Below, piece after piece: positions 24,774 through 32,678 of a stretch of 64,000 nucleotides of DNA (positions are counted from its first letter, which is position 1; the number at the start of each line of letters is the position of its first letter). The DNA is from DASUNQ01 sp044866775 (lineage in GTDB: Bacteria > Acidobacteriota > Thermoanaerobaculia > Multivoradales > UBA5704). A program made the translations under genes and the position numbers. A model generated the notes under the pieces. That model was given only the letters and a program-made list of their open reading frames with translations. It was not told the origin of the DNA and made no database searches. The DNA lies in NCBI GenBank assembly GCA_044866775.1, contig JBIOUG010000116.1, positions 1 to 64,000 on the forward strand, in the 5' to 3' direction.

Positions 24774-26080
24774 CACGCCGAAGTCCTTCAGCGTGGGCGG
24801 CGGCGGCTCTGCTCGTGGCGGCGGCGCTGCTCGCCGCCTGCCGCAGCCAGGAGGAGCGCGGCGTCGTCCGCCTCGAACTCTGGGGCCTGGGCCGCGAGGG
24901 CGAGGTGGCGCGGGAGCTGATCCCCGAGTTCGAGCGCCGCCACCCCGGCATCGAGCTTACCGTGCAGCAGATCCCGTGGACCGCCGCCCACGAGAAGCTC
25001 CTCACCGCCTACGTCGGCGACTCCACACCCGACGTGGCGCAGATCGGCAACACCTGGGTGCCGGAGTTCGCCGCGCTGCGCGCGGTCCTGCCGCTCGACG
25101 CGCGGGTGGCGGCGACGCCCGGGTTCGCACCGGAGGACTTCTTCGGCGGCGCCTGGGAGATGAACCGGGTCGACGGGCGCCTCTGGGGCATCCCCTGGTA
25201 CGTCGACGCGCGCGTCCTCTTCTACCGTCACGACCTGCTGGCCGCGGCCGGCGTCGCCGAGGTGCCGCGCACCTGGAGCGGGTGGCGGCGGGCGCTCGAG
25301 CGCATCCGCGCCAGCGGGCCGCCGGAGCGCTACGGGGTCCTCCTGCCGGCGGACGAGTGGTTCCAGCCCGTGATCTTCGCGCTGCAGAAGGGCTCCACCA
25401 TCCTCGACGCCGAGGGCCTCCACGGCGCCTTCCGCGAGCCCGCCTTCCGCGACGCCTTCGCTTTCTACCTCGGCCTCTTCCGCGACGGCCTGGCGCAGCC
25501 GCTCTCGACCAATCAGATCGCCAATCGCTACCTCGAGTTCGCGGCGGGCGAGTTCGTCTTCGTCATCACCGGCCCCTGGGACCTCGGCGAGTACGGGCGG
25601 CGGCTGCCGCCGGAGGTCGCCGACCGCTGGTCGACGGCGCCGCTGCCGGCGCCGGACGACGCCGCGAGCTGGCCGGGGGTCTCCTTCGCCGGCGGCTCGA
25701 GCCTGGTCGTCTTCCGCGGCTCGCGCCACCCCGACGCGGCCTGGAAGCTCGTCACCTTCCTCTCCGAGCGCGCCACGCAGCTCCGCCTCTTCGAGCTCGC
25801 CGGCGACCTGCCGCCGCGCCGCTCGGCCTGGCGCCAGGGCCGGCTGGACACGCTGCCCCGCCTCGACGCGTTCTATCAGCAGCTCGGCGCCATGGTGCCG
25901 ACGCCGCGCGTGCCGGAGTGGGAGCAGATCGCGACGCTCATCGGCGAGCGCTCGGAGGCCGCGATCCGCGGCGCCGTCTCCCCCGCGGCGACGCTCGCGG
26001 CGCTCGACCGCGACGCCGAGCGCATCCTCGAGAAACGGCGCTCGCTCGCCGCGCGCCGCGCCGGACGGGACGAGCGGTGA
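24731..26080 (+). CDS. Extracellular sugar-binding lipoprotein of an ABC importer
   Basis: Solute-binding protein (SBP_bac_1 type, about 449 residues). Mature features: VVRLELWGLGREGEVARELI, EFERRHPGIELTVQQIPW, DVAQIGNTWVPEFA, LWGIPWYVDARVLFYR and the FVITGPWDLGEY segment. The only plausible start before the hydrophobic core is the GTG at 24731, giving MPVAPGPRPGRFRKTRRSPS, then AWAAAALLVAAALLAAC with the lipobox LAAC. The basic n-region is therefore encoded by a copy of repeat family 2. The gene ends in GTGA overlapping the permease start, so it is coupled to it. Confidence 0.88.
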   Translation: MPVAPGPRPGRFRKTRRSPSAWAAAALLVAAALLAACRSQEERGVVRLELWGLGREGEVARELIPEFERRHPGIELTVQQIPWTAAHEKLLTAYVGDSTPDVAQIGNTWVPEFAALRAVLPLDARVAATPGFAPEDFFGGAWEMNRVDGRLWGIPWYVDARVLFYRHDLLAAAGVAEVPRTWSGWRRALERIRASGPPERYGVLLPADEWFQPVIFALQKGSTILDAEGLHGAFREPAFRDAFAFYLGLFRDGLAQPLSTNQIANRYLEFAAGEFVFVITGPWDLGEYGRRLPPEVADRWSTAPLPAPDDAASWPGVSFAGGSSLVVFRGSRHPDAAWKLVTFLSERATQLRLFELAGDLPPRRSAWRQGRLDTLPRLDAFYQQLGAMVPTPRVPEWEQIATLIGERSEAAIRGAVSPAATLAALDRDAERILEKRRSLAARRAGRDER

Positions 26081-27024
26081 GCCGCGCCGAGACGGTCCGC
26101 CACCGGCCGGCCAAGGCGCGAAGGCTTTCACGCCGGGATCCAAACGAGGCGCGCGCCGCCGCGGCGTTCCTGGCGCCGGCGCTCACCATCCTCGGCGCCT
26201 TCTTCGCGCTGCCGGCGGTCGCGGCCTTCTTCGTCAGCTTGACCGACTTCGATCTCTACGGCATCGGCGACCCCTCGGCGGTCCGCTTCATCGGCCTCGC
26301 CAACTACCGCCGCCTGCTCGCCGATCCGCTGTTCTGGAAGGCGCTCGGCAACACCTTCTATTTCGCCCTCGGCACCGGCGCCACGTCGATCGCACTCGCC
26401 CTCGCCCTGGCGCTCGCCGTCAACTCGCGCCTGACGCGGGCGCAGGGGTTCTTCCGCACCATCTACTTCGCCCCCTGGGTGACGACGCTGGTCGGCGTCG
26501 CGGTCGTCTGGCGCTACTTCTACCAGCCGCGCTTCGGCCTGCTCAACCGCGCTCTCGAGGCGGTCGGCCTGCCCGCGGTCGACTGGCTCGGCAGCACCCG
26601 CTGGGCGATGCCGGCGATCATCCTCCTCGCCATCTGGAAGAGCTTCGGTTACAACCTGGTGCTCTTCGTGGCCGGGCTGCGCAACATCCCGGCCTCGCTC
26701 TACGAGGCGGCCGAGCTCGACGGCGCCGGCGCCTGGCAGCGCTTCCGGCACGTGACGCTGCCGATGCTCGGGCCGACGCTCTTCTTCGTCGCCACCATCA
26801 CGATCATCGGCAACCTGCAGATCTTCGCCGAGCCGTACGTCATGACCCGCGGCGGCAACCCGCTCAACAGCACACTGACGATCGCTCTGCACATGTTCAA
26901 GGAGGGGTTCCGCTGGTGGAACATGGGCTACGCCGCGGCGATCGCCTTCGTGCTCTGTCTGGTGGTGCTGGGCGCGACCGCTCTCCAGACGCTGCTGCTG
27001 CGCCGGCAGCGGGAGGGCGTGTGA
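26077..27024 (+). CDS. Sugar ABC transporter permease, MalF/UgpA type
   Basis: A 315-residue inner-membrane permease starting at GTG 26077, overlapping the binding-protein stop by four bases. Six membrane segments are visible, beginning AAAFLAPALTILGAFFALPAVAAFFV. The EAA loop (YEAAELDGAGAWQRFRHVTLPML, about residues 209-230) contacts the ATPase. The N-terminal cytoplasmic tail (residues about 12-23, AKARRLSRRDPN) is encoded by a copy of repeat family 1, read in another frame from the other genic copies. It forms a heterodimer with the next gene product. Confidence 0.93.
   Translation: MSRAETVRHRPAKARRLSRRDPNEARAAAAFLAPALTILGAFFALPAVAAFFVSLTDFDLYGIGDPSAVRFIGLANYRRLLADPLFWKALGNTFYFALGTGATSIALALALALAVNSRLTRAQGFFRTIYFAPWVTTLVGVAVVWRYFYQPRFGLLNRALEAVGLPAVDWLGSTRWAMPAIILLAIWKSFGYNLVLFVAGLRNIPASLYEAAELDGAGAWQRFRHVTLPMLGPTLFFVATITIIGNLQIFAEPYVMTRGGNPLNSTLTIALHMFKEGFRWWNMGYAAAIAFVLCLVVLGATALQTLLLRRQREGV
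26113..26146 (+). repeat. Palindromic repeat family 1, in the MalF-type permease gene
   Basis: AAGGCGCGAAGGCTTTCACG then CCGGGATCCAAACG matches the family core with a few changes. It encodes KARRLSRRDPN in the cytosolic N-terminal tail before the first membrane helix. Confidence 0.75.
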
Positions 27025-27842
27025 GTCGCGCGGTGAAAGTCGTCCTGCTGCACGCCCTCCTCGGCCTCGTGGCCCTGGCCACGCTGGCGCCCCTCCTCTG
27101 GATGGGCAGCCTGTCGCTGATGCCGACGGGCGAGGCCAACGCGCTGCCGCCGCGGCTGCTGCCGAGCCGGCCGACGCTCGACCAATACCGCGCGCTCTTC
27201 GAGCAGCTCAACCTCGGGCGCAACGTCTTCAACAGCGCCTTCCTGGCGACCGCCACGACGGCGGTCTCGCTGCTCCTCAACGCCCTCGCCGGCTACGCCT
27301 TCGCCAAGCTCCGCTTCCGCGGCCGCGACCGCCTCTTCGCGCTGCTCGTCTCCGGGCTCGTCATCCCCGCCCAGGTCGCCATGCTGCCGCTCTTCCTGAT
27401 GCTCAAGACGATGGGCCTCGTGAACACCTATCTCGGCGTGATGATCCCGAGCCTCGCCAGCATCGCCGGCATCTTCCTGATCCGCCAGTACGCCCTCGCG
27501 ATCCCCGACGAGCTGCTCGACGCCGCCCGCGCCGACGGCGCGAGCGAGGCGCGGATCTTCCGTAGCGTCGTGCTGCCGCTCCTCCTCCCCATCCTGGTGA
27601 CGCTCGCGTCGTTCACCTTCCTCGGCGTCTGGAACGATTTCATGTGGCCGCTCATCGTGCTGACCGACGACCGCAACTACACCCTGCCGGCCGCGCTCGC
27701 CAACCTCAGCGGCGAGCACGTCCAGGACACCGAGCTGATGATGGCGGGGTCGGTGGTGACGGTGCTGCCGACGCTGGTGCTCTTCTTCGCGCTGCAGCGG
27801 TACTACCTCGAAGGGATTCTGCTGGGCGGCGTGAAGGAGTGA
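27021..27842 (+). CDS. Sugar ABC transporter permease, MalG/UgpE type
   Basis: A 273-residue permease starting at GTG 27021, overlapping the MalF-type stop by four bases. It opens with a hydrophobic helix (VVLLHALLGLVALATLAPLLWMGSL), has four to five further helices, and carries the EAA loop LLDAARADGASEARIFRSVVLPLLLP (about residues 170-195). Ends YYLEGILLGGVKE, typical of MalG. The MalK-type ATPase at 16287 is the probable energy-coupling partner. Confidence 0.94.
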   Translation: MSRAVKVVLLHALLGLVALATLAPLLWMGSLSLMPTGEANALPPRLLPSRPTLDQYRALFEQLNLGRNVFNSAFLATATTAVSLLLNALAGYAFAKLRFRGRDRLFALLVSGLVIPAQVAMLPLFLMLKTMGLVNTYLGVMIPSLASIAGIFLIRQYALAIPDELLDAARADGASEARIFRSVVLPLLLPILVTLASFTFLGVWNDFMWPLIVLTDDRNYTLPAALANLSGEHVQDTELMMAGSVVTVLPTLVLFFALQRYYLEGILLGGVKE

Positions 27843-27855
27843 TCGCGAGTCGGCG

Positions 27856-30800
27856 GTGAAGCAAACAAGGGATCCAGGTAGGGAAAGACGCGCGTCGAGT
27901 CGTGCCTCGCGGCCCATCGTCGCGGCCCTGGCGGCGGCGCTCGCCGGATGCGCGATGACCACGCGCGGCGCGGCCCCGGCGGCGCGCGACGGCGGGACCG
28001 CAGGGGTCTCGGCGGCCACAGTGCCCGGCGAGCCGTCGACGGCGGCGAGATCCAGCACCACCATTTTCCCTACCCAGCTCTTGGATTCCTTCGATGCTCC
28101 TGCGCTCTGGCGTCTCGTCCCCTCCGACGGCGTCGAGGCCACCGTCGTCGCCGACGCCGGCGCGCTGCGCCTCGACTTCGACTTCCGCGGCCATGCCGGC
28201 TACGTCGTGCTGCGCCGCGAGCTGGCGCTCGCGCTGCCGGCCAACTACGCCCTGCGGCTCGCGGTGCGGGGGCGGGCGCCGCGCAACAACCTGGAGCTCA
28301 AGCTCATCGACCCGTCGCTCGAGAACGTCTGGTGGAACAACCGGCGCGGCTTCGCCTTCCCCGAGGAGTGGACGGTCCTGCGCACCAAGCGGCGCGACGT
28401 CGAGTTCGCCTGGGGGCCGGCGGGCGGCGGCACGCTGCGGCAGGTGGCGGCGATCGAGCTGGCGGTGGCGGCAGGGGAGGGGGGACGGGGAACCGTCTGG
28501 TTCGACGACCTCGCGCTCGAGCCGCTGCCGGAGGAGGGGCCCTATCGCGGGGTGCCGCGCGCGACGGCGACCTTCGAGCAGCCCGCCGGGAGCGCCAGCC
28601 TTGCCGTCGACGGCGACCCGGCGACGGCCTGGCGGCCAGGCAAGGCGCGGGCCGTCTGGGAGGTCGACTTCGGCGAGCCGCGCGAGCTCGGCGGGCTGGC
28701 GCTCGATTGGGGAGGGGAGGGGCCGGCCGACTACCGGATCGAGCTGTCGCTGGACGGCAGGGAGTGGCGGACGGTCGCGGCGTTCGAGCGCGCCGGCGGC
28801 GAGACCGCCTGGCTGCGCGTGCCCGAGGGCGAGGCGCGCTTCATCCGGGTCGCGCTCGGCCCGGCCGCCGGCGGCGCATTGCGCGAGCTGCGCCTGCTGC
28901 CGCTCGCGGTAGGGAAGAGCGCGAACGACTTCGTCGCCGCGGTGGCGAAGGAGTCGCCGCGCGGCGACTATCCACGCGCTTTCCTCGGCGAGACGGCGTT
29001 CTGGACCGTCGTCGGCCGCGACGGCGGGAGCGAGGAGGGGCTGCTCAACGAGGACGGAGCGCTCGAGCTGTGCCGGGGCGGCGCGTCGGTGGAGCCGTTC
29101 GTCGACGCCGGCGGGCGCCTCCTCACCTGGGCCGACGCCAGCTCCGAGGTCGGTCTGGCGCGCGGGCACTTGCCGCTGCCGTTCGTGAACCTCCGGTTTC
29201 CAGGCGGCTGGCGATTGGAGGTCGCGGCCGCTGTGCCGGTGGAGGGCTTCGACGGGCTCCTCGCGCGCTACCGTCTGGTCAACGAAGCGGCGGCGGCGCG
29301 CGCCGCGCGGTTGCTACTGGCAATCCGTCCCTTTCAGGTCAACCCGCCGTGGCAGTTCCTCAACCAGCCGGGGGGCGTCGCCTCGATCGAGCGGCTGGAG
29401 ATCGCAACCACTTCGCCTCTCATCCCCGGCGCGCTGGCGTCCATCGGCGGCGAGACCTCGGCAGCCGACGACTCGGGTAGGGAGCCGAGCGATGCCCCGT
29501 CGCTCGCCGTGTCACCGGCTCCAATCGCCTCCGGCGCGCTCGCGTTCACCGACGGCTCTCTCGTCGCACACTTCCGTGAAGGACACCTGCCGCAGAGGGG
29601 AGTTGTCGCCGATCCGACTGGCCTGGCGGCGGGATTCTTCGCCTGGGACTTCCGGCTGGCGCCCGGCGAGGCGGGCGAGGTGATGCTCGCGGCACCGTGG
29701 AGTGGCGATGCGCCCGCCGGCCGCGCCAGTCCTTTCCCTTCCCTACCCGAATTCGCTGCTGCCTGGCAGGCGACCGCCGACTGGTGGGAACAGCGCGTGG
29801 GGAGCGTCACCTTCGACCTGCCGCCCGCCGCGGGCGACATCGCCGCCGTCGCCCGCACGGCGCTCGCTCACGTCCTGATCAACCGCGACGGCCCCGCCAT
29901 CCAACCCGGCTCGCGCTCGTACGAGCGCTCCTGGATCCGCGACGGCGCCCTCACCTCCTCGGCCCTGCTGCGCTTCGGTCTCGCCGATGTGGCGCGCGAT
30001 TTCCTCGCCTGGTACGCCCCGTTCCAGTTTCCGACCGGTAAGGTCCCCTGCTGCGTCGACCGCCGCGGCGCCGATCCGGTGCCGGAGAACGACAGCCCGG
30101 GCGAGCTGCTCTTCCTCGCCGCCGAGGTCTACCGCTTCACCGGCGACCGCGCGTTCCTCGAGCGCCTCTGGCCGCACGTCGAGCGGACGGTGGCCTACAT
30201 CGAGGAGCTGCGCGCGCAACGGCGCACCGAGTCGTACCGGCAGCCGGACAAGCTCCCTTACTTCGGCCTGCTGCCGGAGTCGATCAGCCACGAGGGCTAC
30301 TCGGCGAAGCCCGTGCACTCCTACTGGGACGACTTCTGGGCGCTCCGCGGCTTGCAGGATGCCGTCTTCCTCGCCGCGGCTCTCGGGCGGCCGGAGGCAG
30401 CGCGGCGCTGGGCGGCGAGCCGCGACGAATTCGCCGCCGATGTCCAGGCGTCGCTCCGGCGAACGATCGAGCGCGCCGGCCTCGACGTCCTCCCCGGCTC
30501 GGTGGAGCTGGCCGACTACGACCCGACCTCCTCGGCGATCGCGCTCGCGCCCGGCGGCGAGCTGGCGCGGCTGCCCCAGGCCGCCACCCGCCGCACCTTC
30601 GAGCGGTATCTGGAGGACGTCCTGGCGCGCTGGCAAGGCGGGAAGCAATGGGATGCCTACACGCCGTACGAGCTGCGCAACGTCGGCGCGCTCGTGCGCC
30701 TCGGCAGGCGCGAGGAGGCCTGGACCCTCCTCTCGCACCTCCTTGCCGACCGCCGCCCGCCGGCGTGGAACCAGTGGCCGGAGGTGACCTTCCGCGAGCC

Positions 30801-31197
30801 GCGCGCCGCGCGCTTCCTCGGCGACCTGCCCCACACTTGGGTCGGTTCCGAGTTCCTGCGCGCCCTCGCCGACCTCTTCTGGTACGAAAGCGAGCCGGGA
30901 GAGGTGGTCCTCGCCGACGGCATCCCGCTGGCCTGGCTCGCCAGCGGCCCGGTCGCCGTCCGCGGTCTGCACACCCCGTGGGGCCCTCTCGCGCTCAGCG
31001 CCCGCCTCGCCGGCGGCGCCGTCACCCTGCGCCTCGCCGGCGGGCTCACCCTCCCGCCCGGCGCCCGCCTCCGCCTGCGGTCACCGCTCGGCGACCGGAC
31101 GCGCGAGGCGCTCGTGGACGGCAACCCGGCGGCGGCCGGGACCGCGGCGCGCGAGATCGTCGTCGGCCGGCTGCCGGCCGAGGTCACCTTTCGCTGA
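27856..31197 (+). CDS. Large lipoprotein with discoidin-like domain and six-hairpin glycosidase domain
   Basis: A 1113-residue protein from a GTG at 27856, 13 bases after the permease stop. The N-terminus has a basic region, a hydrophobic core and AALAGC, a lipobox. Residues about 75-220 look like a carbohydrate-binding jelly roll (LLDSFDAPALW...TVWFDDLALEPL). About 235-345 is an F5/8 type C (discoidin) fold (SASLAVDGDPATAWRPGKAR, RFIRVALGP). About 660-1010 is an (alpha/alpha)6 six-hairpin catalytic-type domain (RSYERSWIRDGALTSSALLRF, SYWDDFWALRGLQDAVF). It is probably an outer-membrane or periplasmic glycosidase of the same operon. I cannot assign a GH family. Confidence 0.8.
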   Translation: MKQTRDPGRERRASSRASRPIVAALAAALAGCAMTTRGAAPAARDGGTAGVSAATVPGEPSTAARSSTTIFPTQLLDSFDAPALWRLVPSDGVEATVVADAGALRLDFDFRGHAGYVVLRRELALALPANYALRLAVRGRAPRNNLELKLIDPSLENVWWNNRRGFAFPEEWTVLRTKRRDVEFAWGPAGGGTLRQVAAIELAVAAGEGGRGTVWFDDLALEPLPEEGPYRGVPRATATFEQPAGSASLAVDGDPATAWRPGKARAVWEVDFGEPRELGGLALDWGGEGPADYRIELSLDGREWRTVAAFERAGGETAWLRVPEGEARFIRVALGPAAGGALRELRLLPLAVGKSANDFVAAVAKESPRGDYPRAFLGETAFWTVVGRDGGSEEGLLNEDGALELCRGGASVEPFVDAGGRLLTWADASSEVGLARGHLPLPFVNLRFPGGWRLEVAAAVPVEGFDGLLARYRLVNEAAAARAARLLLAIRPFQVNPPWQFLNQPGGVASIERLEIATTSPLIPGALASIGGETSAADDSGREPSDAPSLAVSPAPIASGALAFTDGSLVAHFREGHLPQRGVVADPTGLAAGFFAWDFRLAPGEAGEVMLAAPWSGDAPAGRASPFPSLPEFAAAWQATADWWEQRVGSVTFDLPPAAGDIAAVARTALAHVLINRDGPAIQPGSRSYERSWIRDGALTSSALLRFGLADVARDFLAWYAPFQFPTGKVPCCVDRRGADPVPENDSPGELLFLAAEVYRFTGDRAFLERLWPHVERTVAYIEELRAQRRTESYRQPDKLPYFGLLPESISHEGYSAKPVHSYWDDFWALRGLQDAVFLAAALGRPEAARRWAASRDEFAADVQASLRRTIERAGLDVLPGSVELADYDPTSSAIALAPGGELARLPQAATRRTFERYLEDVLARWQGGKQWDAYTPYELRNVGALVRLGRREEAWTLLSHLLADRRPPAWNQWPEVTFREPRAARFLGDLPHTWVGSEFLRALADLFWYESEPGEVVLADGIPLAWLASGPVAVRGLHTPWGPLALSARLAGGAVTLRLAGGLTLPPGARLRLRSPLGDRTREALVDGNPAAAGTAAREIVVGRLPAEVTFR

Positions 31198-31234
31198 GTC
31201 TGTCCTCTGCAGAGGACGCAGAGGCGCCGGGACC

Positions 31235-31320
31235 TGGTGCCGGAGAAGGGAGTCGAACCCTTATGGGCTTGCGCCCGGGGGATTTTGAGTCCCCTGCGTC
31301 TGCCATTCCGCCACTCCGGC
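31235..31320 (-). tRNA. tRNA-Leu (anticodon CAA)
   Basis: Read on the minus strand from 31320: acceptor stem GCCGGAG pairs with CTCCGGC, followed by ACCA, so the 3' CCA is encoded. The anticodon stem GGGGA/TCCCC closes the loop CTCAAAA, with anticodon CAA reading TTG. A long variable arm (CGGGCGCAAGCCC region) and the T arm GGGTTCGACTCCC complete a class II leucine tRNA of 86 bases. Confidence 0.96.
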
Positions 31321-31364
31321 TTGCGCGCGGCGGCCCGCGATCTTAGCAGCCTGAACCCGCCGCC

Positions 31365-31394
31365 TTGACGCAAGCCCCGGCGGTGGTGTATAAA
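31365..31394 (+). promoter_or_regulatory. Sigma-70-type promoter of the CarD gene
   Basis: TTGACG (31365-31370), an 18-bp spacer and TATAAA (31389-31394) make a strong promoter. The predicted start is near 31401, giving a leader of about 75 bases before the GTG at 31477. Confidence 0.7.
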
Positions 31395-31476
31395 TAGGCG
31401 CGTAAGCGTAAGTCCTTCAGCGACTTGCTTGCCGTACGTCCAACATATTCCTCACAGGTCCAAGGGAGTTGGGAAC

Positions 31477-31992
31477 GTGACATTCAAGGTCGGTCAGAAA
31501 GTGGTTTACCCCAACCACGGCGTGAGCTTGGTCGAGAAGATCGAGCCGACGAAGATGGACGGGACCGAACAGACGTACTACCACCTGCGGCTGTTGTCCA
31601 ACAACTCGAAGGTGATGATTCCGAAGACGAACCTCGAGCTGGTCGGGCTGCGTCCGCTCTGCCACTCGCGGGAGATCCGCGCTCTCTTCGACATCCTCGA
31701 GGACGGCAACATCGACACGTACAAAGACTGGAAGGGTCGCTACAAGCAGAACCTCGACAAGATGAAGACCGGGCGGCTGACCGAGGTGGCCGAGGTGCTC
31801 AAGAACCTCCGCCTCGTCTCCCAGCGCAAGAGCCTCTCGTTCCGCGAGAAGAAGATGTACGAGCGGGCCAAGTACTTCATCGTCAGCGAGGTGGCGCACG
31901 TCAGAGACCTCACCGAGCGCGAGGCCGAGGTGATGGTCGAGCAGGCGCTGACCTCGAGCCTCGAGAAGCGCCAGAGCGCGAAGGCGAGCTGA
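31477..31992 (+). CDS. CarD/CdnL-family RNA polymerase-binding regulator
   Basis: A 171-residue transcription regulator. I chose the GTG at 31477, with GGGAG upstream, giving MTFKVGQKVVYPNHGVSLVEKIEP, the normal opening of the Tudor-like RNA polymerase beta-subunit interaction domain. The C-terminal helical DNA-binding domain (residues about 70-165, RALFDILEDGNIDTYKDWKGR, LSFREKKMYERAKYFIVSEVA) is complete. CarD proteins stabilise open complexes at rRNA and housekeeping promoters. It has its own consensus-like promoter and is followed by a TPR gene 20 bases on. Confidence 0.93.
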   Translation: MTFKVGQKVVYPNHGVSLVEKIEPTKMDGTEQTYYHLRLLSNNSKVMIPKTNLELVGLRPLCHSREIRALFDILEDGNIDTYKDWKGRYKQNLDKMKTGRLTEVAEVLKNLRLVSQRKSLSFREKKMYERAKYFIVSEVAHVRDLTEREAEVMVEQALTSSLEKRQSAKAS

Positions 31993-32012
31993 GGCCGGAT
32001 CGACGTAAGGCC

Positions 32013-32618
32013 GTGAACAAGGACAACCTGCTGTACGCCCTGGCCGGGCTGTTTCTGGGGTTCGTCTCGAGCTACCTGATGTTCGAGGCCATGGCGGTGC
32101 GCCAGCCGGCGCGGCGCCTGGCCGGCGCCGCCGTCGAGCCGTCAGGCGCGATGCCCGGCGGCGAGGCGGCGCAAGCGCCGCCCGGCGGCGAGGCCGGGGT
32201 CGCCAGCATGGAGCAGGTGCAGCGCCTCCGCGACCACGTCGCCGCCAACCCGGACGACGCCCCGGCCGTGCTGCAGCTCGCCGGCCTGAACTTTCAGATC
32301 CAGAACTGGGCCCGGGCCCGCGACCTCTACACGCAGTACCTGAAGCTCCGCCCCGACCAGCCGGACGTGCTGTCCGACCTCGGCGTGACCTACCACGAGC
32401 TGGGCGAGCCGAAGGAGGCGCTGCGGCTCTTCGACCGCGCGCAGGAGGTCCAGCCGGACCACTGGCAGTCGCGCTTCAACGAGGTCATCGTCCTCGCGCT
32501 CGACCTCCAGGACTACGCCGCCGCCGAGGCGGTCATCGCCGAGCTGAAACGACTGCAGCCGGACAACCAGGACGTGGTGCAGCTCGAAGCCGAGGTGCAG
32601 CGCCGCAAGGCGGCGTAG
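32013..32618 (+). CDS. Membrane-anchored TPR protein
   Basis: A 201-residue protein from a GTG at 32013: an N-terminal membrane anchor (NLLYALAGLFLGFVSSYLMFEAMA), a Pro/Gly/Ala linker, then three to four TPR-like helices (DDAPAVLQLAGLNFQIQNWARARDLYTQYLKLRPDQ, PDVLSDLGVTYHELGEPKEALRLFDRA). Likely an inner-membrane scaffold facing one side of the membrane; no specific partner can be named. It follows the CarD gene by 20 bases and is probably co-transcribed. Confidence 0.8.
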   Translation: MNKDNLLYALAGLFLGFVSSYLMFEAMAVRQPARRLAGAAVEPSGAMPGGEAAQAPPGGEAGVASMEQVQRLRDHVAANPDDAPAVLQLAGLNFQIQNWARARDLYTQYLKLRPDQPDVLSDLGVTYHELGEPKEALRLFDRAQEVQPDHWQSRFNEVIVLALDLQDYAAAEAVIAELKRLQPDNQDVVQLEAEVQRRKAA

Positions 32619-32678
32619 ACCCTGCGACCTTTCTGGGGAGGATCGCCCAGAAGGCTCAGGGACGATCCAAGCGGGCGA

